From Carnegiea gigantea (Eukaryota; Streptophyta; Magnoliopsida; Caryophyllales; Cactaceae), in assembly GCA_029747015.1 (NCBI GenBank), contig JAKOGI010000084.1:62001-126000 (forward strand): a stretch of DNA of 64,000 bases, written 5' to 3'. The notes under the pieces are model-generated. The model was not told the DNA's origin. It made no database searches and saw nothing but the letters and a program-made list of their open reading frames with translations. Shown one piece after another: positions 34,098 to 45,795 of the stretch (its first letter is position 1; each line of letters opens with the position of its first letter). The translations under genes and the position numbers were made by a program.

Positions 34098-34946
34098 AAG
34101 GCGTAAAGGATGGCATCATTTCTTCATTTAAAGACAAAGATTCAGAAGAGTGAACTCTATCCATTTACACCTGTTTGACATGGATGCTGGGATTGAAATT
34201 GGGGAAAGGTTTGAGCTGAAATTCTGATGGATGAAATTGTGTTTGCCAGATTTGTTTATGCCGTTTCCCGTGTATATGCTGTTGCTGATATGAAATGGAC
34301 ATCATATGTAATTATAAACCTTATTGCAGAGTTGCACAGACTCGAAATGAGCTGTTTTGCGTTGCCGTTCAATTTAACTCAAGTTTGTTCGTCCTGGTTG
34401 ACCGTGGTCAATGAGCTGGTGTTGGGAGGCCCTGTATTTGGGCCTTACTGCTTGGTTCAGCTTAGGAAAATGACACGCCAGCCACCCAAGGGATAGTGAG
34501 CCCGTTCTTGGCCAGGAGCCTCGAACTGGTTGAGTGCATCGAGATTGGCTGGTCTGGTTCATATTATGAAAGGAATTTCATCTGAATATACAGCTGAAAA
34601 ATCGAACAAAATTTCTAGCCGTAATAGCAGTACACCGGTATGTAGTATCACGTCCCAAATTATTGTCTTGTCCAACATTAATCTTCTATGACTTAAAAAA
34701 AAAAGTCAAAAACAAAACTCTCTCCAGGACCCCCATCTTAGTAGGAAAAGCAATTCGAAAAATTTAAGAATAATCTTCCAAAGGGTGAGTACATAGTATA
34801 CGAAATTATCAATTGCTGTAGAATTTCACATCCTTCTGCTTCGAAGTTAGTCACATTATTATTATTTTTTTCCCCGATTGCTCCTTTAGTTGAAACATAA
34901 TATGATCCCAAATGTTTAAAATTTAGGACTTAAATAAGACTTCGAA
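34098..34946. other. Convergent 3' flanks of MED22 and the DUF579 gene
   Basis: 849 bp separate the two stop codons. The first half should hold the MED22 3' UTR and the second half the 3' UTR of the - strand gene. I see no strong canonical AATAAA on either strand, and no transposon. ORFs at 34227-34496 and 34374-34562 lack domains. Confidence 0.6.
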
Positions 34947-35789
34947 CTAGGGGCAAAATGGCATGTTGGACCCATGCCTATGACTTGGTATAGTGAAATG
35001 CCTCAACCTTCCCTCTTGCCTCTTCAGGTACCCTTCACACAAAAATTCCTTAGAGAACTTATCCTCCACCACCCTATTGACATCATGAACAAACACGTCG
35101 GTGTCTCCATCGTCCCTATTCCTAGCCATCATCCCAGCTGTGTAGATTGCGGTCATCCTACCTGGGGCCTCATCGTAATACCCTGTGGGTGCATCCACCA
35201 TAATCAAATCCCACTTTGTTTCATACACTTCCTTAGGCAAGCCCTTCAAGGCAAGTTGGCACATAGAATGCCTAACATCCCCTACTGATGTGCACTCGGG
35301 GCCTTTACCCGCTTCCATCAAATTATCTGCCTGGTTCACCTTACTATCATACACAACATGGTAGGATTCCAACATTGGGAATCGTCGTTTGATCTGTTCA
35401 ATCCATGCTTCATCTTCTTCTACGAAGATAGTCCGACCCCCGTGATTTAGCATGCTCCACATAAGGCTATCGTGGCCAAGGCCAAATACTAGGAAGTTAC
35501 ATGGGGATTTGTTTTGTAAGACTTTGGCAATGACTGAGATTTCCTTGAGGGTTTGTTGCGGGGTGATGCTTGAGGTTGAGTAGTGGATTAGGGCATGGGC
35601 TAGGGAAGATGGGATTTTTGAGCAAGATGGAGAACAACTTAGGTTCTCAGTATCCTTTGAATATGGGGAAGGGGTTTGATTAGAAGCGGGTGAGAAGTTT
35701 GATCTTGTTAAGAAGAGGAGGATAAAAGCAAGAGTGACTCCTATCAAAAGGAGCTTCACATTGAGGGGGTAATGAGGCTTAGGCCTCAT
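34947..35789 (-). CDS. Glucuronoxylan 4-O-methyltransferase-like protein (DUF579, GXM family)
   Basis: Single-exon gene of 280 residues, normal for the family. A short cytosolic N-terminus is followed by one membrane segment (residues about 13-29, LLLIGVTLAFILLFLTR), fitting a type II Golgi protein. The DUF579 domain (about 75-275) has the SAM-binding-type loop FGLGHDSLMW (102-111), the acidic EEDE (124-127), VVYDSKVNQADNL, the MVDAPTGYYDEAPGRM block (197-212), VFVHDVNR (232-239) and CEGYL, ending in PFCP. These agree with GXM-type enzymes that transfer methyl from S-adenosylmethionine to O-4 of glucuronic acid side chains on xylan. The IRX15 branch of DUF579 reads differently in the same blocks, as far as I recall. 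The stop is TAG at 34947-34949. Frame intact; likely active in secondary wall formation. The related arabinogalactan methyltransferase activity cannot be excluded from sequence alone. Confidence 0.9.
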   Translation of the reverse strand: MRPKPHYPLNVKLLLIGVTLAFILLFLTRSNFSPASNQTPSPYSKDTENLSCSPSCSKIPSSLAHALIHYSTSSITPQQTLKEISVIAKVLQNKSPCNFLVFGLGHDSLMWSMLNHGGRTIFVEEDEAWIEQIKRRFPMLESYHVVYDSKVNQADNLMEAGKGPECTSVGDVRHSMCQLALKGLPKEVYETKWDLIMVDAPTGYYDEAPGRMTAIYTAGMMARNRDDGDTDVFVHDVNRVVEDKFSKEFLCEGYLKRQEGRLRHFTIPSHRHGSNMPFCP

Positions 35790-36250
35790 TCTTTGGTTTT
35801 CTTTTTTTTTCCTTTTTCTTTTTTTTGGGCTTGAGGTTTCTTTTTTTTGGGGGGGGGGGGGGGGAAGACGTTGGGTTGTGAGTTGGGGGAAGAATTCTGG
35901 GTTTTAAGGTGAATGTAAAATGAGGGCCATGGTTGGTTGGTATGGCACATAAGTTACTTAAGGTTATGTAATGTGGAAGCAACGACAATGGTGGTTTGAT
36001 GGGGACAAAAGACCTAGGTCATTGATTTTTGATGAAGCAAATATGAAATACTTGAGTTTGGTGGATCTATAGGTTTGAGGATTTGGTAAGAATTGTTTGA
36101 CGTGTAGTAAAACAAAATTAGCTTTTTTCATACTGATCTTAATGATTCAATAGTTCAAAAAATTCGAAGATGGATGACTCATAAATCAGTGTCTATTTCA
36201 AGCGGTAAGGTTCAAAGCTCGGAAATGTATCAACATTTTGAGCAACTGAT
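35790..36250 (-). promoter_or_regulatory. Upstream region of the DUF579 gene with homopolymer tracts
   Basis: Directly upstream of the start codon (on -) is a purine-rich, homopolymer-rich stretch: A/G runs at 35800-35848 and a 16-base run (G on +, C on -) at 35849-35864. It is probably 5' UTR or proximal promoter. I do not see a clear TATA box. Confidence 0.4.
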
Positions 36251-36333
36251 ATGACGGGATGAGATCAATTTTTAGCAGCTGTCAGAGGCTCTCCACCGAA
36301 CTGGTTTTTTTGGAGAATGAAGCTGGATGCAAG

Positions 36334-36336
<3 letters not shown>

Positions 36337-36384
<48 letters not shown>

Positions 36385-36399
36385 CCTTCCAATCTTCTG

Positions 36400-36449
<50 letters not shown>
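36337..36449. repeat. Compound microsatellite (AT)22 and (ATT)16
   Basis: (AT)22 lies at 36337-36380 and (ATT)16 at 36401-36449, separated by 20 bp of unique sequence. Near-identical flanks, 'agctggatgcaagtt' (36320-36334) and 'agctagatgccaagtt' (36450-36465), bracket the pair. The ORFs here are repeat translations (Tyr-Ile and poly-Ile), not genes. Confidence 0.97.
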
Positions 36450-36450
<1 letters not shown>

Positions 36451-37980
36451 GCTAGATGCCAAGTTAAAGATGACAGTCACAGAACAAAAACCCTTGGAAC
36501 CCAGCTGCACATCACCTACTGAAACAAAGGGGGAATGAAATCAAAATTCCTTGCTGATATTCGAAGGTTGATCTTGTGCACTATGTTTAGAAGAGAGTTT
36601 TGAGTGTTAAGTTGGATCAATTTCTTTGTACTTCAGACATATTGGTTCTACAAAGAGCAATAGCCCCTCTGACCTCCCTCCCGCCCACTCCAAAGGGGGG
36701 AAAAAACGAAAAAGAGAGGAGATTTTCAAGAATGAAGGACACAATCAATACAACTAAGAATCAGGAAAGCCTAATGCGAGATGATGATATGACTTGAACT
36801 CAAATTAATGAGAGAAAATACGAATCCGATATGAACCGAACCTATTTCAATCCTAAGTAGGCAGGATTTGACTATTAAGCATGAAAGGATGTTCTTCAAT
36901 TTCAAGTAAATTTATGACACTTTTAAGGCTGATAGAAATTTAACATGTTTATTAAATAGATCGTTTTGAACTAAGCGTCACTAACTCAAAAACATAACAA
37001 GAATAAAACTAACAAAGGTCGTATAAGTCTTTAACATCCCACCATTTGGCTATATAAACCCTCGACGTCGAAGACTGGTTATACAACCCTTAACATTGAG
37101 TCTTTTAGTCATACAGACCTCTCTGAGAAGAAATCCCCTCTGCAGTGGCCATATACAACATAAGTAATGTCCTTGCCACCTCTAAAATTACTCTTGCAAA
37201 TCGCGTGCTTCTATAGACCTAACACAACTAACGTGCCCTTGACCACTTAACCATAATAAGTCGGGCCCATTCTAGCTGGAGACCCTAAATAAGGCTTAAA
37301 AAAAAATTTTAATGGGACCGACTCGATTCAACCCGTTAATATACTTTAACGGACCGACCCATTATTAACCCGGCCCATCATTGACTCGATCATTTGTTGA
37401 CCCTATTTTAAAAAGGTCGATCCATTTGATTCAATAAGTACCTGGTTCATTGCCCACCCTACCTATGAGGCTGGAGCAATGCAACAAGTCTATCCCTCAA
37501 CCCAAAGGAAAAGATGTCGGCTCTGTCTCATGTTAAATGGGGCTTACGCCAGCTAACTGATATGAAGTTCTCATTTTGCGTAACTTTGATTAATTACATT
37601 AACACATTTATTTGACTTTGTACAAAAATTCTAATATGATTATTTAAGTCGGAATTTTACTTAATGGATGGACACCATTGCAAAAAAAATTTCGTAGTTA
37701 TCATAGTTCATATGAAAATGTAATGTTCAAACGGAAAAATATCACGATACTTATAAAAGAAACTTTGCCGAAATGTACAATTGAGATTAAAGGAAACCAT
37801 TTTAAATCATCATATAAGACGCTGTATGTTTAATGAACTTTTTTTATTCAATAGATTTGGAAAAAGATGAAATTAAATTAACGCTAGAGATAGGATGCTT
37901 TGTAGTTTTTAATGCGAAGTATTTTGTTGTATCTTTCAAAATAACAAACTTGATACTAATCTATATAAATTTGGGCCATT
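36450..37980. other. Intergenic DNA; a short hAT-like relic possible at 37300-37465
   Basis: No gene recognised. Positions 37300-37465 are rich in 'gaccgacccatt' and 'aacccggccc' strings and end 'attgcccacccta', which looks like one arm of a TAGGGTGGGCAAT-type hAT MITE, but I do not find the other arm. The 61-codon ORF at 37833-38018 has no domain. Confidence 0.4.
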
Positions 37981-37984
37981 CAGG

Positions 37985-38604
37985 TCAACTTGGAAATGTA
38001 AAAGAAATTCAAAGGTGATCTAGGAAAAGTCTGATCCTAGCCTGGTCATCATCCGCATTGGGGTTGGCCCCTTGCTCAGTTACAACCTAGATCATACTCA
38101 CGCGGAAAAACCTACCTCTAAGATGTTTGGCCAGCTCAAGCCCAGCTCAAGTAGCTAGGGTATGTAAAATTACTGTTTTACTATTAGGGGACCAATCCTA
38201 TACATAGTTACCGATCCCATTCAGATAAGGACATTCAACACATCACAAATCCCTAGAGCACAGTTATTTCTTTTGCTTTCGCATTTTAGACAATCATAAT
38301 ACATTTCCCAAATATCCAATTTAACGGTTTCCAACTTCTTACCTACTTTCATCTAGAATCTGACTTACATATCGGATGGGCATTCCTTGGGATCCATACC
38401 CAAGGGTTACCTTTTGTGCAAGTTAGGAGCTCAAGGACAGCATGTCACCAGTCTCTCCAACCGAGTATTAGCCCACTCTCTTGTCACCTTATCATGGGGA
38501 GAGGGGTAGGTGATGGTAGTGAGTGACAAGAACTACACTAAGACTAAGAAGGATAAGAACAATGTAATAAACCCTGGCTACGCCCAAATGCATGCTCAGT
38601 AACC
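37985..38604 (+). mobile_element. LTR-like 5' part of a Tat-type element (D)
   Basis: The stretch around 38110-38440 ('cagctcaagtagctagggtatgt', 'ccgatcccattcagataagg', 'ccttgggatccatacccaaggg', 'ccttttgtgcaagtta') follows the order of Tat/Retand-type LTRs as I know them. It is followed by the gag-end and pol remnants of such an element from 39032. The start of the LTR and a primer site are not determined. Confidence 0.45.
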
Positions 38605-39030
38605 CCAAGATGGCTCTTGACCACGGTCGCAAGCGTACGGGTAGTCATAGTATAGATAAAAAGGTTATCCTCAGGGACCAATGTAATCTATCGAGCTTTA
38701 TCTATCAGAATATGCTAAGTAAAATTCTAGTTCAAGGAGTTTCGATTCAACAACTTATAATTTATTAATTTTAAATCAATCAAGGAAAAATGCCTAGGAA
38801 TTCATGTAGTTATGAAAGGTGATTGGATCAAAATGATAAGCATGTACTTTTCTCTAATCGGCTAATCTTGAGGAATTACAATCCCTCTAAAAATTTAGTC
38901 TACTTTTTCGAAATCAACCAAATTTGCCTAAAAAAGGCAAAAGTCGTTCTTTCAAACTAATTGGTCTTAATCCAAGTTGAATATCTTCGATTACACTTTA
39001 GTCTTCCTAACATGCAAATTTCTCTTTCGA
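38605..39030 (-). mobile_element. Truncated Athila-like LTR end inserted in or joined to element D
   Basis: 'gcaagcgtacgggtagtcatagtatag' then 'atcctcaggga' (38627-38680) is the LTR-end signature seen at 85-145 and 9233-9285, in the same (-) orientation. The AT-rich continuation fits the same family. Only about 400 bp are present and there is no body; it separates the Tat-type LTR-like sequence from the Tat-type gag-pol. Confidence 0.5.
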
Positions 39031-41930
39031 GTTGTGCAATGCCAACGAATACTACGAGTTTTATGAGCAGAATGAGTACACAATCCCAGAGTTCAGAGAG
39101 CTTAAAAAAGCCCTTGATGAGCTAGCTAATAATGGCCAAATTGACCATTTCCTTTATCGAGGTTTGAGGGATTCCTTCAAAGGGAGGATGTCGGCCAATG
39201 TAAAGTTGGATGAAGATGGGTGCTCGATCAAAATAGTCACTACCATTGTTGGGGTTTATATCGAGGGCATCACCCAGTTAACATGGAAGGCGCAATTCCG
39301 CAACAACCAGCAAGTTATGGCAACTGGCTAAAAGAGTAACTTAAAGATGCCCAGAATGACCTTTAGCGATGCTGACTACAAGAGAATCACTGCTCCACAT
39401 GACGACCCTCTAGTCTTGGAGTTAATGAATACAAATTCCCTTGTAACGAGGATTATGATTGAGATGGGTAGCTTAGTTGATATTATCACCTAGGGATGGC
39501 TAAGGTGCCTCAAATAACTGAACAAGATTTTATGCCCCTTGTTGGAGGACAGATAGTCAATCCCATCAGGATGATTTGGCTACCCATTAGGATTAGTTGG
39601 CACAGAACATAGAGGTTGATTTCCAAGTTAGCATAGCTGTCACAAGTTACAATGTCATTCGAGGAAGGATGACCATCCATAAATTAAGGCTATGGTCACT
39701 TCTTACTTATTGTAGTTGCAATTTGAGCTCAACAATGGGATTGTAGAGAAGCAGCATAAGAAGCAGCGCTACCTCATTAGTATAAAGCATTTCATAGCAA
39801 GTCAGAAGCAAGCAAAGCCTCCATCGTCTGACCTATGGGGGAGAAACTGTAAGCAGAGCCCCCAAGCTATACGAGGCTCTTACCATGCGCATGATGACTA
39901 TAGAAGATTAAGGGCATCCCTGCAAAAACCCTAGATGATGTGAGGCTTATATTCACTAAAGCTCTAAAGATAGGGCGGGACCTAACCCCAGAACTAAGGG
40001 AGTCCTTTATTTGTTCTTCTTTAGGAGTACAAGAATGTCTCCACCTATGGGCCTGAAGAAATGCTCAAGCTGGACCTAAAAGTTATGAAGCATAACCTAA
40101 TTATGAACCCCACATATAAATCGGTCATTCAAACGAGAAGGAACCTTAGGGTCGAATGCTATGCAACGATGGCTAAAGAGGTATGAAAGCTGCTAGATGA
40201 AGGGATATGGTAGTGTCAATAGCTGAAGTGGATTTCCAACGTAGTAATTATAAGAAGGCAGATAAATCTTAGAAGATGAGCATAGACTTTACATATCTGA
40301 ACTAGGCTTAGCCCAAAGATAGCCTCTCTCTCCCAAAAATCCATAAGCTCCTCAATTCGATAGTCGACAATGCATTACTTAGTTTCATGGATGTCTTTTC
40401 AAGATATCACTAAATGGCCCTAAGTCCACAAGAGCAGGAGAAACACCCTTCATTATTGACCACACAACTTCTATTATTACAATGGTGTGACCTACCTAAG
40501 GCTCATCGATAAAATATTTGCACACCTCATAGGTAAGAACATGTAGGTACATGCTGAGGATATGATAGTCCAAAACAAAGAACATACAGGATATTGCTCA
40601 TTTGGCTAACCTGGAGAACACTTTCTAAGTACTCTTGCACTATGGGATGAAGCTAAACCTCAAGAAGTATGTGTTTAGGGTCAAGTATGTGCTTAGGGTT
40701 AGGTCCAAGAATTCCAGGGCTCATGATCAACAATAGGGGAATCAAGGCCAACTCAGGAAGGTTCTAGGCCATCGCAACATGAAGTCTCCTAAAAACATCA
40801 GGGAGGTTCTTTTATGTCCTCAAGAGATGCGCAAATGATTATTAGAACCAAGAAGCAGAGGAAGCATTCTTCAATCTAAAGGAGTAGTTGGTTTGACTAC
40901 CCAAGATCGCCAACCCCACCTGGGGCGAGCCCTTTACCTTTTACTTGGCAGTATCTAAACAAGGTGTAATTGTCATTCTTTTGGTGGCAAGCGGAAGGGG
41001 GCAGATTCTTATTTATTTCATGTGTCGTGTCGACTAGAGCAGAGTTAAGGTACGTGCTCATAAAGAAATTTGCTTCCGCCCTACCACGAGCAAATTGCAA
41101 GCTTCGACCCTACTTTAAGGCCCATAAGTTGATGGTCCTAAGTGACCAATCACTGAAGAACATCCTTCAGAAGTTGAATGCCTCAAGAAGAATTCTTTAG
41201 TGGGTGATCAAGCTTTCACCCTTTGGCGTTGGGTTCATACCACAATAGGGGATCAAGGTGCAAGTATTGCTTGATTTTCTAGTCGAAGACTCCCACATGG
41301 ATGAGCCACAGACTCCCACTAGGATGACTGGAATCTTTGCATTGATAGTTCATCCATAAGGTACAGTAGTGGGGCTGATTTGATTATAAGGAGAGATACC
41401 AGAACATGCATTAAAGTTCTTATTCAAAGCCTCCAATAACAAGGCAGAATATGAAGCACCGATAGCATAGATAGAATTATGCTACTCAACAGAATATGAA
41501 GTTCTTATTCAAAGCACTAATAGCCTTCACGGTTGGTGATTATCTAGTTAAATAGGAAATACAAAGCCCGGGATGAAGGGAAGGCCGATAGCTTCGTAAA
41601 GTCACCCAAGTGGTTCATTGACTCAAGCACTTTGAGATAGCCCACATTGCCCAATTAAAGAACTACCAAGCAGATGCCTTGTCCAAATTGGTGAGCTCTT
41701 CAGCCAACGGCAAGGCGAAAAAGATATGGTGGGTGACGCTAGAGGAAAGGATTATTGATGCCCACCAGGTTTGGTGGCTGAACAAGAGACATACTTGGAT
41801 GGATCCTGTAATTGCCTATTTAACGAATGATATGCTTCCACCTGATCAGAAAGAGGCTAAACGTGTCAAGAAGAGGGTAGATTGGTTTATTTTCTATGAA
41901 GATATCTATGATGCCCCGAACTTTTAACTT
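39031..41930 (+). pseudogene. Decayed gag-end, protease, RT and RNase H of Tat-type Ty3/gypsy element D
   Basis: 39032-39331 encodes the gag end (YYEFYEQNEYTIPEFRELKK, then GQIDHFLYRG), the knuckle-adjacent motif of Tat/Ogre-type gag. Protease-like sequence follows (APHDDPLVLELM at about 39394; LVDIITXGWL at about 39474). RT traces appear at 40090-40420 (KLLDEGIW, KWISNVVI, PKIASLSQ). RNase H lies at about 41040-41290 (KLRPYFKAHKLMVLSDQSLK). The Tat-specific spacer before integrase is at 41679-41927 (DAHQVWWLNKRHTWMDPVIA, then YLTNDMLPPDQKEAKRVKKR). The integrase is missing. Stops and frame changes throughout make it inactive. Confidence 0.8.
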
Positions 41931-43095
41931 TTAACCCACATCTTGTGTATGAATCTGTGATTTATTCTTATGTTTAAACATTTTATTTTATGTCTAATTT
42001 ATATTTAAGTGGCTTTAATATTAATAAAATTAGTACTGATAATTCAAAATACAATTGGGAACGTCCCAAAAAAAAGAAAAGAGTTGGATGCATCAACATC
42101 GGATTACATTCCACACTTATTTGTAGTCTTGGCTTGGCTAGTTCTTGATAAGGATGATGTCTTGTCATATCCTAGCTAATCTATGAACAAACAAAACGTT
42201 AGTCAACTTATTATGGTTTCGTTAATTTCTAAAAGGATTGTGATTTATAAGTAAATTAGAAGCACTTCCCCTCTGCATTCGTTTCACATACCCATAAAAA
42301 AGGGAGGGGGTATTTGGGCTTGAATTGACGTAAACGGGAAAGAACAAGGAGCAGAGAAAGAGGCTAGTGAAGTTTTGACTTGTTAAGGCAAGTAAATTTT
42401 TTCATTCTAATTTTGCTAAGCTTTAATTAGATTCATCGTAATGTTTTCCTATTTTCTATAAATTTTCATGAATTTTGGATGAATATTTCATGAGTTATGA
42501 ATTTTACAGTAATCCGCCTTACTGATATAGTTGTGGCTTGTTTCTATTTATGACTTGTGATCAGACTAGAAATAGTTTTTGGGAGCCTAAAATGTTTACA
42601 TAGGACTATGAAATGATTAAAAATAAATTTGTAAATAACTTGAGACTAAATGAGTCCATGAAAGCCCCAAATATGTGATTATCTATATATTCTTGTGTGA
42701 GTATAATTTTTGTGATATATGTTTGCATTATGGAAATATTGTTACTTTGAGTCCACAATATGTTGAACTAAATGTAATTGTATGGTTTGTGTAATTTAAT
42801 GGTATTGCATCTTGCCTTGAAACCTGGGCAAAGATATATAAATTATGAAAACGTACTTTATTATGTTATATAAACGAATAGACAATAAGTTTATGTTTTA
42901 TGCATTTTATGGGATGGACAGCCCGAGTATAACTAGAATTGAGCTCAAAGAATTTAAAGTCATTATATCACCAAAGGTGCAGTTTATTTTTTGGAGACCC
43001 TACTCTTAAGAACTCCACAATTAAGCATGCTTGTTGTAGAGAATGCCTAGGATGTGTGACCTCGTGGGAAATTTCCCACTTAGCGTGTGAGTGAA
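41931..43095 (+). mobile_element. Left part of an old chromovirus-type LTR region
   Basis: A purine-rich leader-like stretch (42290-42375), a 'cttgttaaggcaagtaaat' turn, 'tttcatgaattttggatgaatatttcatgagttatgaa' (42465-42505) and the end 'gcgtgtgagtgaagacag' (43083-43100) follow the layout of Tekay-like LTRs. It is cut at 43100 by element E and seems to continue at 57121. No coding capacity. The start is uncertain. Confidence 0.4.
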
Positions 43096-43100
43096 GACAG
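43096..43100. repeat. Target-site duplication of element E, left copy (GACAG)
   Basis: The same five bases occur at 57116-57120 next to the other LTR. Five bases is the usual Ty3/gypsy duplication length, but a 5 bp match alone is weak. Confidence 0.6.
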
Positions 43101-43719
43101 TGTTGAGGAAAATAATAAAAATAAATAATATACACAACATAAATTTTTGACGTACAAAAATGTACATTTGTTTATTGGAGTACGACCATATTCAAGAGGA
43201 TAGACCTCCTTAATTACATCCTTCTCTCGAGAGACCACCTTTTGATTCCGACTGATTTTGTTTTACTCTTGCTTTCTTTCTTTCTTTTTGCATTAATAAG
43301 ACTCTATATGATTTGGATTGCCCATATCCAAAATTTAATTGCATCAGATAGTACTCGTATAGGCATCTTCTAGGAAGGATATTAATGTACACATTCTTCA
43401 TGTTCAAGGTTAAGGAATGGATAATTTTATTTGATTTGGAATTTGGGTTGTACTCCCTTCTATTGTGAGCTGCCTACATACCTCTTTTATAGAGGATTAA
43501 ACCAACTATGGTTCTTTGCTCGAAATTATTATTTTTTTTAGGCCCACATCATGAAAAGGGAAATTTGGTGAGCTTCATTATATATTTAGCCCTGGTTTAG
43601 TCCATTCTGCTGGACTTAGGATTTGAGAAAGATTTGCTTCTTTAGGAGGCTTGACATTTTATTTGTTTTGGTTACGCAATGTGTAACCAAGGGTCACAAA
43701 ATTATATATTTGTTTTACA
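43101..43719 (-). mobile_element. 3' LTR of Tat-like element E
   Basis: About 620 bp. It matches 56484-57115 along its length ('cgtacaaaaatgtacat', 'attcaagaggatag', 'gcattaataagactctat', 'gtgtaaccaagggtcacaaa'). Read on -, it would start TGTAAAAC at 43719 and end at 43101. The ORFs at 43210-43407 and 56597-56782 are the same LTR sequence in translation, not genes. Confidence 0.85.
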
Positions 43720-45790
43720 CAACGTGACATTCCCCTATAGTTATTTGAATTTCTCTTTCATCTGGAGTGTTAATGAAGCAACCAACTTGCTAAGGCGCCC
43801 CCTTTATCATTTTAAGACCTTGGCACGCAGCTAATTTCTACATGAGGAAATTGGTTCATAAGACACCTTCCCCTTTGGTAAAGGTGAACTAATTTGACAT
43901 TTCTTACTTCGTGCTAACCATTTATTTATCGGATAATTAATTGAGAATCACCGAATACTTCAAGTCAGTCAATACACATTTTAAGGGCCAATTCAAGCTA
44001 GTCATACTCAACCTCATAATTGGAACCAATCCTGAGGAGAGAGAATGAATAATAAATAAGTTAACCCAATAATGTGACAGATACAATCCTTACTCCAGCT
44101 CCTTAATTCCTTGATGCCCCGTCAAAATATAATTGCCATGATTCTATTTTAACAAGCATAACTTCATCATCAGGCAGATCATCAGACAATTCCTCATTAT
44201 CTGGACATGGATGTGCCACTAGGAAATCAGCTATAGCATGTCTTTATACTACCTTTTGAGGGATGAACTTGATGTCAAAAGGCGCTAAAAGCATAGAATT
44301 TGCTTGATAGCATAGCCTTAGACACTATATATTTTAATGGATCTACTCTTGAGATTGTAGTTATTTGACAGGATAGGAGGTAATGCCTTAACTTTTGAAC
44401 GGCGAAGAATAGAGCAAGGAAAATCTTCTCCATAGAGGAGTAATTTATTTCTGCACCCACCATTGTTCGGCGTATATAGTCCAGGGAATGTTCTTTCCCT
44501 TCATCATTACATTGAGATAATATAGCTCCTAAAGATCATTTGAGGGTGGTTGTATACAAAATTAGGGGTCTTCTCTGTACTGGAGCCATTAGTAGTACAA
44601 GAGGCCTTGTTAAGTATTATTTGATACTTTCAAAAGCATTTGACAAGCTTGATTCCAAATGAAGGGTGTGCCTTTTTTTCAAGAGTCTTATGAAAAGTTG
44701 ATACTTCCTGACAAATTTGAGCTGAACCGCTTTATATAAGCTAACCTTTCTTGCAAACCCTGTAATTCTCTTAAGTTTCTCAGAGGGGGCAATTGGATTA
44801 TGGCTTAGGCTTTGTCAAGGTCAATTTCAATTCCCTCTTTCTAAACAATAAAGTCGAGGAACATCCCTGAAGTAACCCCAATGCACATTTTAACGGGTTC
44901 ATCTTGAGTTGATGTATGCGCAACTTTTCAAAGACCTTTCTTAGGTCATGTAGATAATTTTTTTCTTTCTTTTGTCTTCGCAACCAAATCATCATCGATA
45001 CATTCAACTAACCTGTGGAGGAAGTCATGAAAAATGATCATCATGGCTCTCTGGTAGGTGGCCCTGACATTTTTCAAACTAAACGGCATTACCGTACAAT
45101 AGTATATGCCTTGTGGTGTCTGAAAGCCAGTTAAATCCTCATCTTTGGGTCCATCTTGATTTGATTGTACTGCGAGAAACCATCCATGAAAGATAGAGCT
45201 TGAAACCTTGTAGTGGCATTTATAAGGAGCTCAGTGATTGGTAGTGGAAAATCATCCTTGGGGGATGCATTGTTTAAATCCCTAAAATCTACACATATAC
45301 GGAGTTGACCATTCTTTTTCCAAATAGGGACCATATTAACCAACCAAGTTGGGTATTGAACTTTGCGAATGGCACCAGCTTTTACGAGCTTCTCCACTTT
45401 AACATTTATTTGGATTGTCAACTTAGGACAAAAGCATTGTTAAGCTGCTTTATCGGCTTTACGCCTTGTGGACAGCTACATTTGGATCCAAGCCTGGCAT
45501 ATCTTGATATCCCCAAGCGAATACATCTTTGTATTCTTGAAGGAGTTGCTTATATTGTGCTACTTGTTCATCATTTAGTATGGCACTCACAAAACTTAGC
45601 TTGGGATCATTAGTTGTCCCTAGATTTATCTCCCGAAGTTCATCAATTGTTGTTTACCGCCATCTTCTATTTTTGGTGGTGCAGGTGGAACAACCTCAAC
45701 AAAATCCTGAGAGAGCTCCCATTTAGGAGGTAAGTCATGTTTTAAGTTTTTAGGTGAATCAGCTTGAACTTGAACTTGAATTTCGCCACA
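43720..45790 (-). pseudogene. Reverse transcriptase-RNase H remnant of element E
   Basis: On the - strand: the linker YKDVFAWGYQDMPGLDP (about 45480-45560), then RT with YPTWLVNMVPIWKKNGQLRI, CVDFRDLNNASPKDDFPLPI and ALSFMDGFSQYNQIKMDPK (45131-45421). RT continues as LHDLRKVFEKLRIHQLKMNP in the frame 44798-45007. The region that should carry the catalytic box falls at the broken junction near 45000-45130. RNase H is at 44275-44463 (INYSSMEKIFLALFFAVQKL). The wording is Tat-type Ty3/gypsy. Integrase is not found between RNase H and the LTR (43720-44270), so the copy is also 3'-deleted. Frames are broken. Confidence 0.82.
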
Positions 45791-45795
45791 CATTT
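45791..45795. repeat. Target-site duplication of element F, left copy (CATTT)
   Basis: Repeated at 54885-54889 directly after the 3' LTR end (ggtataaca). Confidence 0.85.

Noticed and set aside
36259..36538. ORFs of 63-81 codons over the microsatellite
   Set aside because: They are translations of (AT)n and (ATT)n repeats.
43210..43407. Repeated small ORF (also at 56597-56782) as a conserved protein
   Set aside because: The similarity exists because both copies are the two LTRs of element E.
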